The notes: generated from the letters alone by a model not told the origin. 64,000 nt of DNA from Mucilaginibacter gotjawali (GCF_002355435.1 NZ_AP017313.1:434001-498000), one strand, 5' to 3'; numbered from the stretch's first letter, positions 8,378-17,146 are shown. Numbers and translations: made by a program.

Positions 8378-9619
8378 TTACTTCTCCGCCAGCAGATCTT
8401 CCGTCAGTTTCTGAAACTCATCAATAAATTCGGTGTAATAAACGCCGGTACCCGGGCCGCTGAAGCCGGTATGGATTTTACGTACTTCGCCTTTTTTATC
8501 AATGATGATGGTAGAAGGGAAGCCCTTAAAATCGGCCAGCATGGGCAGGCTTTTTTGTGCGTCGCCGGCAGCAGGGGTAAAGCCGGTGATCAGTAATGGA
8601 TAGGGTACATTAAAGTGCGTTTTCATTTGCTGCAGGGTGCGTTGCGATTTGGCAAAATCGGTGGTGCGCTCATAGGCCAGGCCGATCACTTCTACCCCTT
8701 TATTATGGTATTTGGGATAATAGCTGCTTACAAAATAATTCGTTTCGTCCATACAGTTAGGGCACCACGAGCCCAGGATCTGTACAATAACCACCTTGTT
8801 TTTAAATCGGGCGTCGCTTAAGGATACTTCTTTGCCGTTAATGTCTTTAAAGGTGAAAGCTATCTTTTTGTAGCCGGGTTTTAATGCGGTGAGCGAATAA
8901 GCATCAGGCAATTTGGCATTAGCATCCTTCACCGCGCTCCAGGTATCCAGGCCTGAGAAGCCTGAATACTGCTTGCCTTCGCTTAATGTTTTATCGTCGT
9001 TAATTTTTGCGGTAAAGATGTAGGCATGGCCGCCATCAAAGCACGATAAATACATTTGGTTGCCGGCAACGGTACCTTCCAAATAGCGGTAGTCGCCGCT
9101 GGTGCTTAAAAAGGTGCCGGTTAATTTAGCACCGCTTTGTTTAAACTCTCCCACCAAAGTATCCCGGGTGTCGCCTCCGCCAAATATAGCCGACCAGCGC
9201 CCGCTGATATCATACGCGGGTTTTTCCGGGTCTTTAAAAAAGCGCCAGGTTGTATTTGGCACGGCGTTAAAAGCCATTATCGCATCGCTGTTACCTAAAT
9301 GTTTTATCCAGTTTCCGCTTAAGCCTGATGCATCCAGTTTCAATTTAAATTCCGAATCAAACAAGGGCATGTGTATAAAAACCGAATCACCCTTTGATTT
9401 AATGGCTGTTACTTTATAACGTTCGTCGCCATTAATTATGGCCAATTGCTGTGCGCCCGCGGTATCCTTCACCTCAAAATTGAAAGGGAGTTGGCCGCCG
9501 GCCGAGTTTTTTAAGGCGCCGCGCCAGACACCGGTTGGTAATTTTGTTTGTGCCGATGCGGTATAAATTATGGAGCAAATAAATAATGCCGATAGAATAT
9601 GTCGTGTTTTTAATAGCAT
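8378..9619 (-). CDS. Secreted TlpA-like thioredoxin-fold protein
   Basis: A 413-residue protein with a signal peptide (cut after TASA-QT) and a start at ATG 9619; the upstream in-frame codon at 9625 is TTG. Residues to about 250 form a beta-rich N-terminal region of the kind found in Bacteroidota TlpA relatives. The C-terminal AhpC/TSA-redoxin domain (about 262-410) carries the active site SWCPNCMDE. It should reduce or isomerise periplasmic disulphides. It ends at the repeat island and starts 28 bp after the acyl-CoA dehydrogenase gene, so the two may form one transcript. Confidence 0.88.
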   Translation of the reverse strand: MLLKTRHILSALFICSIIYTASAQTKLPTGVWRGALKNSAGGQLPFNFEVKDTAGAQQLAIINGDERYKVTAIKSKGDSVFIHMPLFDSEFKLKLDASGLSGNWIKHLGNSDAIMAFNAVPNTTWRFFKDPEKPAYDISGRWSAIFGGGDTRDTLVGEFKQSGAKLTGTFLSTSGDYRYLEGTVAGNQMYLSCFDGGHAYIFTAKINDDKTLSEGKQYSGFSGLDTWSAVKDANAKLPDAYSLTALKPGYKKIAFTFKDINGKEVSLSDARFKNKVVIVQILGSWCPNCMDETNYFVSSYYPKYHNKGVEVIGLAYERTTDFAKSQRTLQQMKTHFNVPYPLLITGFTPAAGDAQKSLPMLADFKGFPSTIIIDKKGEVRKIHTGFSGPGTGVYYTEFIDEFQKLTEDLLAEK

Positions 9620-9646
9620 ATTCAAACGTATTAAAATTTGATCAAT

Positions 9647-10786
9647 TTATCTCAACACCTCGCGGGATATTACAATCCGCTGAATTTCCGAGGTCCCTTC
9701 ATAGATCTGGGTGATCTTGGCATCGCGCATTAAACGCTCCACGTGGTATTCCTTTACAAAGCCATAACCGCCGTGGATCTGCACTGCCTCAACGGTAGTG
9801 CGCATCGCTACTTCTGATGCATAAAGTTTCGCCATCGAACTGGCCTGGGCATAGGGCAGCCCTTTATCTTTCAGCCATGCAGCTTTAAGGCACAGCAGGC
9901 GGGCAGCCTCTATCTCGGTAGCCATATCCGCCAGTTTAAATTGAGTAGCCTGTAAATCGGCGATGGTTTTCCCGAATGCCCTGCGTTCTTTGGCATAGGC
10001 CATCGCCAGTTCATAAGCGCCTGATGCAATGCCCAAAGCCTGTGAGGCGATGCCAATACGGCCGCCATCCAGAGTATTCATGGCAAACTTAAACCCGAAG
10101 CCATCTTCGCCGATACGGTTTTCCTTGGGCACCTTCACATCAGTAAACATTAATGAATGCGTGTCTGATCCGCGGATACCCAGTTTGTTTTCTTTATGCC
10201 CCACTGTAAAACCTTCCATGCCGCGTTCAACAATCAGGGCGTTAATGCCATGGTGGCGTTTGCTGGCATCGGTTTGCGCAATAACCAGGTAAGTTGATGC
10301 AGAGTTTCCATTGGTGATCCAGTTTTTTACGCCGTTCAATAAATAATGGTCGCCCATATCAATAGCGGTGGTGCGCTGGGAGGTAGCATCAGATCCTGCC
10401 TCCGGTTCGGACAAACAAAACGCGCCTATCTTTTCACCTTTGGCCAGCGGTACCAGGTATTTTTGTTTCTGGGCCTCGCTGCCATATTTTTCGAGCCCGT
10501 AACAAACCAATGAATTATTAACAGAAACAACAACGGAAGTGGATGCATCAATTTTTGATAATTCTTCCATTACCAAAACGTAGGAGATGGCGTCCATACC
10601 TGCGCCGCCATAATCAGGCGATACCATCATCCCTAAAAAACCGAGTTCGCCCAGCATCTTTACCTGTTCGGCGGGGAAGGTTTGGTGTTCGTCGCGTTCA
10701 ATTACGCCCGGCTTAAGTTCGGTTTGTGCAAAATCCCGCGCCGCCTGGCGGATCATTTCTTGTTCTTCTGTGAATTGAAAATACAT
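9647..10786 (-). CDS. Short-chain acyl-CoA dehydrogenase
   Basis: This 379-residue flavoenzyme oxidises acyl-CoA to 2-enoyl-CoA in beta-oxidation or branched-chain catabolism. The FAD and substrate motif CLSEPEAGSDATSQRT lies near 128-143, and the C-terminal YEGTSEIQR motif supplies the catalytic base Glu363, the position used in short-chain and butyryl-CoA dehydrogenases. Length is normal for the family. A TATGTTTG -7 element ends 20 bp upstream of the ATG. No electron-transfer flavoprotein gene is adjacent. Confidence 0.95.
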   Translation of the reverse strand: MYFQFTEEQEMIRQAARDFAQTELKPGVIERDEHQTFPAEQVKMLGELGFLGMMVSPDYGGAGMDAISYVLVMEELSKIDASTSVVVSVNNSLVCYGLEKYGSEAQKQKYLVPLAKGEKIGAFCLSEPEAGSDATSQRTTAIDMGDHYLLNGVKNWITNGNSASTYLVIAQTDASKRHHGINALIVERGMEGFTVGHKENKLGIRGSDTHSLMFTDVKVPKENRIGEDGFGFKFAMNTLDGGRIGIASQALGIASGAYELAMAYAKERRAFGKTIADLQATQFKLADMATEIEAARLLCLKAAWLKDKGLPYAQASSMAKLYASEVAMRTTVEAVQIHGGYGFVKEYHVERLMRDAKITQIYEGTSEIQRIVISREVLR

Positions 10787-10805
10787 GATAAGCAGATTTA
10801 AAACA

Positions 10806-10813
10806 CAAACATA
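10806..10813 (-). promoter_or_regulatory. -7 element of the acyl-CoA dehydrogenase promoter
   Basis: On the minus strand the bases read TATGTTTG, an exact TAnnTTTG. The -33 region is T-rich but has no clean TTG. Transcription would start near 10800, giving a leader of about 15 bases. Confidence 0.5.
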
Positions 10814-10847
10814 ATATTATGCATGCATAGTAAAAAATAGGACATAA

Positions 10848-10876
10848 AAAAGAGAGCCTTTTTGAAGCTCCCTTTC
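10848..10876 (-). terminator. Intrinsic terminator on the minus strand
   Basis: On the minus strand GGGAGC, a TTCAAAAAG loop and GCTCTC form a 6-bp stem (one G-U pair) followed by six T. It stands upstream of the acyl-CoA dehydrogenase promoter, yet no minus-strand gene is seen before it, which hints at a short untranslated transcript. Confidence 0.55.
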
Positions 10877-11424
10877 CCCTAATTAATTTAAACTATTGAT
10901 TAAACCCAAAACAAAGAACAAAAAAACCTCAGCTTGGGCGTCTGAGAAATTCAATTTAAAGTTTTTACATAGGTAGATGTATATCTTTATTTTTTCACAG
11001 ATGTTGCAGGGCCGATAAAATTATAACAAATGTTAAGCCATAATTTTTTCAAACGGTTAAAGTCATCCCATTTTCCCGGCAAAAGTGTAAACTGCTACGG
11101 TGCCTTAATAAAGTGTACTTAAAATTTTACTTTTAACTATTATGATATCGTATTTGAAAAGTTTATACTTGTATTACTGGATTTTACAGCTGATTTAGAA
11201 TGAATTAATACCCTTAATGCCTTTTTGCAGATTTGATAAATGACTATTTTTTAATTTTTTTCAGATAACGATTGAACTTATTAATCATAAAACAGAACTG
11301 ACCATATCATCGATATTATTATTCAATTTTCCGGACAGTACCGTAAATAGGGGGTATTTGGCCGGGAATTGTCTGTTATTTCATACAAGACTTGTATTTT
11401 ATTACCTACACATAAACGATTCAG

Positions 11425-13476
11425 ATGACAAAAAAACGGATTTTCGGGACCTTGCTGGCAACTGCAGTATGTACCCTGGCAGTTGTTTCGTGCAATAACG
11501 CACAAAAGAACTATGCAGCAAACGATGCTCTCATAAAAAATATAGATACCACAATAAAGCCGGGAGACGATTTTTTTAATTATGCCAATGGCGCCTGGCT
11601 GAAAAAGAACCCGATCCCGGCGGCTTATCCTTCATGGGGTATAGGCAATGTGGTGGAAGAAGAATTAAGGGACCGCCTTAAGAAATTAAACCTTGAAGCG
11701 TTAAAGGCCAATGCTGAAAAAGGAACCAGCTCGCAAATGATCGGCGATTTTTATTACAGCGGGATGGACACGGTTGCTATTGAAAAACAAGGTATTGATC
11801 CGCTTAAGCCTGAACTTGACAAGATTAATAGCCTAAAAAACATTAGCGACCTGGTTGATGAATTTGCGCATTTGCAGACAATTGGTGTTGAAACACCCAT
11901 TGCCTGCGGTATAGGGCAGGATGCAAAAAATAGTAATAAAAACATGCTGCAGCTGTTCCAGGGTGGCATAGGCTTACCCAACCGCGATTATTATTTTAAC
12001 GCTGATCCGCATAGCGTAGCTATCCGCACCGATTACCAGGAAAAACATTTGCCTATTGTTTTTAACCTTTTGGGATTGACCGGGCCGGAAGCCGCTTCAG
12101 CCACCAAAAAAACTTATGAATTGGAGAGGTTTTTAGCTGATAGTTCGCGAAAGCTGGAGGATCTGCGCGACCCTTATCATAATTATAATAAAATGCCGCT
12201 CGGGGGTTTAACCAAACTTACGCCAGCTATCGATTGGAAGGGCACGTTCGAAAAAATGGACTATAAAAATGTGGACACCGTAATTGTGGGGCAGCCTGAA
12301 TATTACCGGGCGCTTAACAAGGCCCTTACCCTATTTACCATAGACGACTGGAAAAATTACCTGCGCAAAAACCTGGTATCGGCCTTTGCCTCAAACCTGA
12401 GCAAACCTTTTGACCAGGAGGACTTCAGGTTTTACGGAACTATATTATATGGTGTAAAAGAACAGTTGCCGCGATGGAAACGGGTGATTGATAACGAAAA
12501 TGGTTTGATGGGCGAAGTGCTCGGGCAATTGTTTGTGAAAGAATATTTTCCCGAAAAAACGAAGAAACGTTATGTTGATCTGGTGGAAGCGATGCGCGCC
12601 AGCTTTAAAGAGCACATTGGGAAATTGGACTGGATGAGCGAACAAACCAAACAAAAGGCTTATGACAAGCTGGCCAAAGTAATGCCTAAAGTGGGTTACC
12701 CCGACCATTGGAAAGATTTTTCGACGCTGACCATTGACCGCGGACCCTTTGCATTAAATGTGATGCGTGCCAACAATTTTTGGCACCGCTTTGATGCCAA
12801 TAAACTGGGTAAGCCGGTTGACCGTACCGAATGGGGCATAACACCGCAAACTTATAACGCCTATTATAATCCGTCAAATAACGAAATTGTATTGCCGGCG
12901 GCGCAGTTTATGATACCGGGATTTAAGGATGAAGATATTGACGACGCGGTAGTATACGGCTATGCAGCGGCATCCACTATAGGCCACGAAATGACCCATG
13001 GTTTTGATGACCAGGGCCGGCAGTACGATGCGAAAGGTAATTTAAAAGCATGGTGGCAGCCGCAGGATTCGGTAAAATTTGCCAAACGCGCCCAAATGCT
13101 TGTCGGCCAGTTTAACGGCTACAGTATTTACGGGCAGCATGTAAACGGCAAGGCAACTTTAGGCGAGAACATTGCCGACCTGGGTGGAATTGTAATCGGC
13201 CTAGATGCTTTTAAAAAAACCGACCAGTATAAAGAGGGTAAACCCATTAACGGGTTAACCCCGGTTCAGCGGTTTTTCCTGGGTTATTCGCTGGGATGGC
13301 TTGGACAGGAAAGAAAGGAAGCCCTGTTAAGCCAGATCCTCACCAATGAACATGCGCCCGGCTTTATGCGCGTAAACGGCCCTTTTACCGATGTGCCTGA
13401 ATTTTATGAGGCTTTCCATATTAAAAAGGGCGATAAAATGTGGTTGGATCCGGAGAAGAGGGTGAAGATCTGGTAG
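11425..13476 (+). CDS. M13-family zinc metallopeptidase, lipoprotein
   Basis: A 683-residue neprilysin/PepO-like endopeptidase. Residues 1-22 are a lipoprotein signal with the lipobox VVSC, so the enzyme is anchored to a membrane. The M13 N-terminal domain follows. The zinc site is HEMTH (His521, Glu522, His525) with GENIADLGG (Glu581) as third ligand motif. Such enzymes cleave short peptides in the periplasm. It is probably monocistronic, with a 156-bp palindromic repeat right after its stop. Confidence 0.95.
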   Translation: MTKKRIFGTLLATAVCTLAVVSCNNAQKNYAANDALIKNIDTTIKPGDDFFNYANGAWLKKNPIPAAYPSWGIGNVVEEELRDRLKKLNLEALKANAEKGTSSQMIGDFYYSGMDTVAIEKQGIDPLKPELDKINSLKNISDLVDEFAHLQTIGVETPIACGIGQDAKNSNKNMLQLFQGGIGLPNRDYYFNADPHSVAIRTDYQEKHLPIVFNLLGLTGPEAASATKKTYELERFLADSSRKLEDLRDPYHNYNKMPLGGLTKLTPAIDWKGTFEKMDYKNVDTVIVGQPEYYRALNKALTLFTIDDWKNYLRKNLVSAFASNLSKPFDQEDFRFYGTILYGVKEQLPRWKRVIDNENGLMGEVLGQLFVKEYFPEKTKKRYVDLVEAMRASFKEHIGKLDWMSEQTKQKAYDKLAKVMPKVGYPDHWKDFSTLTIDRGPFALNVMRANNFWHRFDANKLGKPVDRTEWGITPQTYNAYYNPSNNEIVLPAAQFMIPGFKDEDIDDAVVYGYAAASTIGHEMTHGFDDQGRQYDAKGNLKAWWQPQDSVKFAKRAQMLVGQFNGYSIYGQHVNGKATLGENIADLGGIVIGLDAFKKTDQYKEGKPINGLTPVQRFFLGYSLGWLGQERKEALLSQILTNEHAPGFMRVNGPFTDVPEFYEAFHIKKGDKMWLDPEKRVKIW

Positions 13477-13491
13477 GTAACCAATTTTTTG

Positions 13492-13647
13492 CCCTCTTTG
13501 CCGATTTCGGCAGAGAGGGCTGGTCGAGCGTAGCAATGACCGGGTGAGTCAACCCTGCGGACATTACCGCCCGTGCATGGCGGCGAGTTTACTCACCCCA
13601 GCGTCGCTACGCTTGCTGACCCTCTCTGCCGAAATCGGCAAAGAGGG
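13492..13647. repeat. 156-bp palindromic element, copy A
   Basis: Two 28-nt terminal hairpins of the form CCCTCT-N16-AGAGGG (13492-13519 and 13620-13647) flank a 100-bp centre that is itself an imperfect palindrome with GGGTGAGT...ACTCACCC arms. The inner stems here are GCCGA/TCGGC. A second element of exactly the same length is at 61044-61199 in opposite orientation. It begins 15 bp after the M13 stop codon and may work as a transcription terminator. Confidence 0.9.
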
Positions 13648-13734
13648 TGGAAAACGTTTAGCATATATTACTTCGGGTGCCAGACCAACATTTTCAGGCC
13701 TTAATTTCAACCTGTTCTCTTTTAAAACTTTATC

Positions 13735-13742
13735 TATATTTG
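13735..13742 (+). promoter_or_regulatory. -7 element of the pnuC promoter
   Basis: TATATTTG is an exact TAnnTTTG match ending 10 bp before the ATG, so the transcript would be nearly leaderless. No TPP or other riboswitch fold is visible between the repeat and the gene. Confidence 0.45.
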
Positions 13743-13752
13743 GGCGACATAT

Positions 13753-14349
13753 ATGATCTACTTCCTGCAAGATTGGTTACACCAGCAAACCTGGCTCGAA
13801 ATTATCGGTGTTGTCACCGGGCTTTTGTGCGTGGCATTGGCGGCCATTAATAATATCTGGAACTGGCCTATTGCAATTGTAAGCGTTGGCATTTTCATTT
13901 TCATTTTTTTTAAAGCGCATTTATATGCGGACATGGGCCTGCAGGTTTATTTTATGCTCATGAACATCTACGGTTGGTACTATTGGAGCCAGGCGCCCGA
14001 TGAAGAAGAAAAAACCCCTGTTTTAATCGTTACCAAAACGGAGCTTATTTATGCTGGTATCGCCGTTGTTATTTTTACCTTTATTTTAGGCTCACTGTTA
14101 AAATATACCCCTGCTTCTTTTCCTTTCCTTGATAGTTTTTGTGCCGCCTGCAGCCTGGTGGGCAGGGTATTTTTAGCCCGTAAAGTTTTAGAAAACTGGC
14201 TGATCTGGATCTTTGTCAATATTATTTACATCGGCATCTTCATTTTCAAGCACCTCGAGCTAACCGCCATAATGTATGGCGTGTATGTCATCCTCGCTCT
14301 ATGGGGTTATTTTGACTGGAGGAGGGAATATAAGCGGCAGGTGGGGTGA
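13753..14349 (+). CDS. pnuC: PnuC-family vitamin-precursor transporter
   Basis: A 198-residue inner-membrane protein with six or seven hydrophobic segments. The signature stretch NIWNWPIAIVSVGIFIF and the YGWYYWSQAP motif are typical of PnuC, which lets nicotinamide riboside enter by facilitated diffusion. In Bacteroidota, PnuC relatives can also carry thiamine (PnuT), usually next to a TPP riboswitch and thiamine kinase. Neither is seen here, so nicotinamide riboside is favoured. Confidence 0.9.
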   Translation: MIYFLQDWLHQQTWLEIIGVVTGLLCVALAAINNIWNWPIAIVSVGIFIFIFFKAHLYADMGLQVYFMLMNIYGWYYWSQAPDEEEKTPVLIVTKTELIYAGIAVVIFTFILGSLLKYTPASFPFLDSFCAACSLVGRVFLARKVLENWLIWIFVNIIYIGIFIFKHLELTAIMYGVYVILALWGYFDWRREYKRQVG

Positions 14350-14422
14350 GGGTTGGGCAATAAATTAACAATCATGTCGATGAACAAAGCGGTTTTTAAC
14401 TTACAAATCAATGAACGTAATG

Positions 14423-15301
14423 TTAATGGACATTTGTTATTTGAAACCCTTTAGCAGTTTTCAATGCCGCCATAACGTTAATTATTGAATTTTTATCTTT
14501 TGGCTTCAAACTGTGTAATATTACGACTCCGTTTCCGGGCCAAGACATTATCCAGCCTTTTAGGTGACTTTGAACGATGTTAGTGATAATGCTGGACATT
14601 TCTTCTATAGATATTGCGTTGTCTTCAAACTCTATCTCAATAGAAGAGTTAAAAAGGTTGCTAAGGGTATTAATATCAGGATTTACATTGTGAATAAAAG
14701 ATGCGGTTTTATTAGAGTTCAGACTATTTTCTAATTGATCTAACCTCCTTATAAGATACTCATTAAAAGATTGTTCTTTGCCGCTAACCGCCTGTATTAT
14801 TGTTTTTTCTTCTATTACCTGATAAATTGGGTTGTCAATACTTTTATCTGCCAAAGAAGCTTTAATGGCTTCCCGTAGTCTAGGTTTAGCATCTTCTGAA
14901 CCGAGTAATGTGTCGTGATAGAAAATCGTTCGTTGATCATTGATGTCAAAAGGCAACATTGTCCCGTACTCCGCCATAGTAATTATTGGCAATCGAATGG
15001 AGTGTCTAACAGCCAATTCGTACATGACATTGGGATTTAAACTTGTTAGGTTTGCAATTACTAATTTATCATTCAAAATACTTTTGAGTATCTGCTTTGT
15101 TATTGACCCACTATTATTTATTTCGTAAGCGGGAACCGCTTTAAAGTTAAATTCTTCTAAAATTGGGGCGATGACGGACGAAATAAGCCCTTTTGTTTTT
15201 TTAAATGTCTCGGAATCAATTGCACCGATAGGGGTAATGATAAAACAATTTTCCTTTCCGTCTTCCGACGTATCTTGTTTTGCTTCTGGTTTAACGGCCA
15301 T
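14423..15301 (-). CDS. TIR / nucleoside-deoxyribosyltransferase-like domain protein
   Basis: A 292-residue cytoplasmic protein; the start is ATG 15301 (a TTG lies two codons upstream). Residues about 15-140 have the pattern of a large prokaryotic family related to nucleoside 2-deoxyribosyltransferase and TIR folds: CFIITPIGAIDSET, then SITKQILKSILNDKLVIANLT, then NPNVMYELAVRHS, where the Glu is the likely catalytic residue. The C-terminal 90 residues form a separate alpha/beta domain, joined by a coiled stretch. Family members can cleave NAD or nucleotides and act as defence effectors. The gene is AT-rich and has no partner sensor next to it, so this role is inference. Confidence 0.7.
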   Translation of the reverse strand: MAVKPEAKQDTSEDGKENCFIITPIGAIDSETFKKTKGLISSVIAPILEEFNFKAVPAYEINNSGSITKQILKSILNDKLVIANLTSLNPNVMYELAVRHSIRLPIITMAEYGTMLPFDINDQRTIFYHDTLLGSEDAKPRLREAIKASLADKSIDNPIYQVIEEKTIIQAVSGKEQSFNEYLIRRLDQLENSLNSNKTASFIHNVNPDINTLSNLFNSSIEIEFEDNAISIEEMSSIITNIVQSHLKGWIMSWPGNGVVILHSLKPKDKNSIINVMAALKTAKGFQITNVH

Positions 15302-15647
15302 TTTCAATAAAACATAAAGATAAATTAAAAAGCGATAAAAGCAATTATTTGATTAGGCGCGATATCTGCTTTTATGAAAGGCCTCAGCGAAACTCACAAA
15401 TTGTAATAAATTTCTCTAAAGTTGGTTGACATTTTGAATTAAGGTTGCGCATCTCCCATAGGAATATAGTTAAAATGGCATAACAAAATTCCTTAAATAT
15501 TCAACCAGAATAACCAAAATATATTTCCATCATTTTATATCGTTTTTTGGATACTTTGCTGAACATTTGTTCTTAAATGTACATCATTTGTCGCATTTCA
15601 GATTTGTATTGTTTTAACTCTGATATTTGTCTATATTTCATTAATTG
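15302..15647. other. AT-rich intergenic gap
   Basis: No gene, RNA or repeat family was recognised in about 345 bp. A 6-bp hairpin (ACATTT/AAATGT near 15565) and a weak promoter-like TTTG...GATATTTG at 15603-15630 precede the small membrane-protein gene. Confidence 0.45.
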
Positions 15648-15929
15648 ATGATCAAAGAAGAATCGCAGAATCTAAAAATGACTAAAGCTCAAACCGAAGT
15701 GAATGAGTTTGTTCGACTTGTTTACAGGAGAGGGAGGCTTTCTACTTGGATTTTTGTTGCTGCCATTATTTGGTTTTTGTTTTTGATGACCGTTGTAATT
15801 TTGATAGTTATTAGGAGGGTCTCCTTGCCACAGTTTTTCTACTATACTTTGATCGTGTGGACTGGCTTCATTTTTCGCCTATTAATAATTGTGATAAGAT
15901 ATATCTTCAACCCGAACTGTAAACGATAA
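15648..15929 (+). CDS. Small two-helix membrane protein
   Basis: A 93-residue protein not recognised. A charged N-terminal region (1-35) precedes two membrane segments at about 36-58 and 66-88 and a short basic tail. The ATG at 15648 is preferred over the adjacent TTG. It is AT-rich like the neighbouring TIR-like gene, but faces the other way. It could be a membrane partner of an accessory system; nothing in the sequence shows this. Confidence 0.5.
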   Translation: MIKEESQNLKMTKAQTEVNEFVRLVYRRGRLSTWIFVAAIIWFLFLMTVVILIVIRRVSLPQFFYYTLIVWTGFIFRLLIIVIRYIFNPNCKR

Positions 15930-15992
15930 TTAATTTTGCTGGCATAAAATCATTCTTCGCCAGTTCAAGTGTTTGCCACTTGGATACTCAAC

Positions 15993-16010
15993 AATTTAAG
16001 CGCTTAAATT
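15993..16010. repeat. Perfect 18-bp palindrome
   Basis: AATTTAAGCGCTTAAATT is fully self-complementary. It is not near a gene start; it may be a protein-binding or recombination site. Confidence 0.5.
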
Positions 16011-16165
16011 AATATCAATGTCCAATACTGGGGTAAGGATTATAATTTATGCCGGTATCGTTAACTTCCCGCCTTTGCTAAAGTTTTCTCCAACAAACCG
16101 AGATGCCAACAATTGTTAGGTATTAACCCATAAGCAAATGCACTTCGTTCCCCTAATCACGAAGA

Positions 16166-16187
16166 TTGTCGATGAGGACATCGACAA
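16166..16187. repeat. Hairpin TTGTCGATG/CATCGACAA
   Basis: A perfect 9-bp stem with loop AGGA. It directly follows a second stem, CTTCGT/ACGAAG (16143-16164), so the two could stack as a small structured unit. Confidence 0.5.
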
Positions 16188-16208
16188 CGTGGAAGGGGGG
16201 AGTTCAAT

Positions 16209-16325
16209 CCGCCGCAAAAAATCCAATCATCCTCTAATCCTACGCATCCAGGTTCAGACAAAAAGAATGCATGGCGGCTACCCGTACCCCTCGCGATTGC
16301 CGCGCTACGCAATGACAAAGTTTTT
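16209..16325. repeat. Direct repeat, copy 1 (about 117 bp)
   Basis: Contains CTAATCCTACGCATCCAGG, TTCAGACAAAAAGAATGCA and CGCGATTGCCGCGCTACGCA in that order. The same blocks recur in the same order at 16668-16787. Confidence 0.75.
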
Positions 16326-16334
16326 TAAATCCCC

Positions 16335-16400
16335 TTATCCGCCCCTCTCCTCAATCCAGGCATCAACAAATTCCCCAATCTGCAAATCAATGTCGTTTAG
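16335..16400 (-). pseudogene. Possible C-terminal scrap of a lost gene
   Basis: On the minus strand 21 codons before a TAA read LNDIDLQIGEFVDAWIEER plus two Gly, a protein-like composition in otherwise non-coding repeats. A stop lies directly upstream in frame. The parent gene is not recognised and chance is possible. Confidence 0.2.
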
Positions 16401-16449
16401 TTAAGGATCCACCTGGCATTTTGGTCATAAGAGGCCGTAATCCCGGCAA

Positions 16450-16494
16450 AAGTGCTGACAAGATTTTGTCACTGACAAAATTTTGCCAGCACTT
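16450..16494. repeat. 45-nt near-perfect hairpin
   Basis: AAGTGCTGACAAGATTTTGT and its complement fold with a one-base centre and only two mismatches. There is no T-run, so it is not a standard terminator. Confidence 0.65.
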
Positions 16495-16667
16495 AAATTG
16501 TTGATTATCAGTTTTGTTGCGCTTTGTTGCAGGGTATTGCACGTGTTGCGCAACGCTACAAGCTACAAGTTTCCATTGATGAACTTTGGTTGATGGTATT
16601 TGCGCTGAATCGTTTATACTGCTTCTGAGGATTTGGACTAAAACGCAAAGAACAGCTGCCTTTTTAT

Positions 16668-16787
16668 CCGCGGCAAAAATCCTATCAATCCTTTAATCCT
16701 ACGCATCCAAGTTCAGACAAAAGGAATGCACGGCGGCCACCCGTTCGCCTCGCGATTGCCGCGCTACGCCAGCAATAACAAAGTTTA
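16668..16787. repeat. Direct repeat, copy 2
   Basis: Second copy of 16209-16325 with scattered substitutions and a short insertion near the 3' end. The two copies bracket about 340 bp containing the 45-nt hairpin. Confidence 0.75.
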
Positions 16788-17052
16788 TTATTCCGCCCAT
16801 CCGCACATCATCCCTCATTGGCAAAAACACCAACTTTTTCACCCCAAAACGCAATTTCAGGCAGAAAACCGACACTTTGCTATGCATGCATAAAATCAAT
16901 ACCGAATACCGTTTTGAACTTTGGTATAAATTGTAAAATATTATATTCTGTAATTTGTAAATTATTCATACTTTTATATTGAATATTTAAAATAAACAGA
17001 ATTAAATACCAATTGAAGTTTTCTGATTAAATCCTTGCGATTCCTTTGGGGT

Positions 17053-17091
17053 ATGTCTATCTTACAAAGACCAATTTATAAAACCCGGTGA
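17053..17091 (+). CDS. Possible 12-residue leader peptide before ilvD
   Basis: ATG to TGA encodes MSILQRPIYKTR, with two Ile and one Leu codon. Its stop codon falls in the loop of the hairpin at 17075-17108, an arrangement compatible with attenuation. Regulatory codons are not consecutive, so this is a weak candidate. Confidence 0.3.
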   Translation: MSILQRPIYKTR

Positions 17092-17108
17092 CCAAAAGGT
17101 TTTATAAA
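17075..17108 (+). promoter_or_regulatory. Hairpin in the ilvD leader
   Basis: A perfect 11-bp stem (TTTATAAAACC with GGTTTTATAAA) and a 12-base loop holding GGTGACC. It lies 39 bp before the ilvD ATG. The following GATTCTTTTACT is a poor T-tract, so termination would be weak. Confidence 0.45.
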
Positions 17109-17146
17109 GATTCTTTTACTAAATACAGCTGATACAGCATTATAAA

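Larger units (their letters stand above)
10787..11424. other. 638-bp intergenic region between divergent genes
   Basis: No protein gene is supported. It contains the acyl-CoA dehydrogenase promoter, the minus-strand terminator at 10848-10876 and, 50 bp further up, CTCAG/CTGAG with a 7-T run on the minus strand (10921-10946), a second terminator-like hairpin. Between them lies an AT-rich segment that may be a small RNA. No consensus promoter was found for the M13 peptidase gene. Confidence 0.5.
15930..17146. other. 1.2-kb gene-free field of repeats and palindromes
   Basis: No intact gene is supported. It holds an 18-bp palindrome (15993-16010), a hairpin pair (about 16143-16187), two copies of a roughly 117-bp direct repeat, a 45-nt hairpin (16450-16494), a possible gene scrap (16335-16400) and the ilvD leader. 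The pattern suggests repeated insertion and decay. Confidence 0.6.

Noticed and set aside
13648..13752. TPP riboswitch before pnuC
   Set aside because: No CUGAGA or other TPP core motifs were found in the 105 bp available.
16138..16404. An 88-codon plus-strand reading frame
   Set aside because: It runs through the direct repeat and hairpins with no protein-like pattern.
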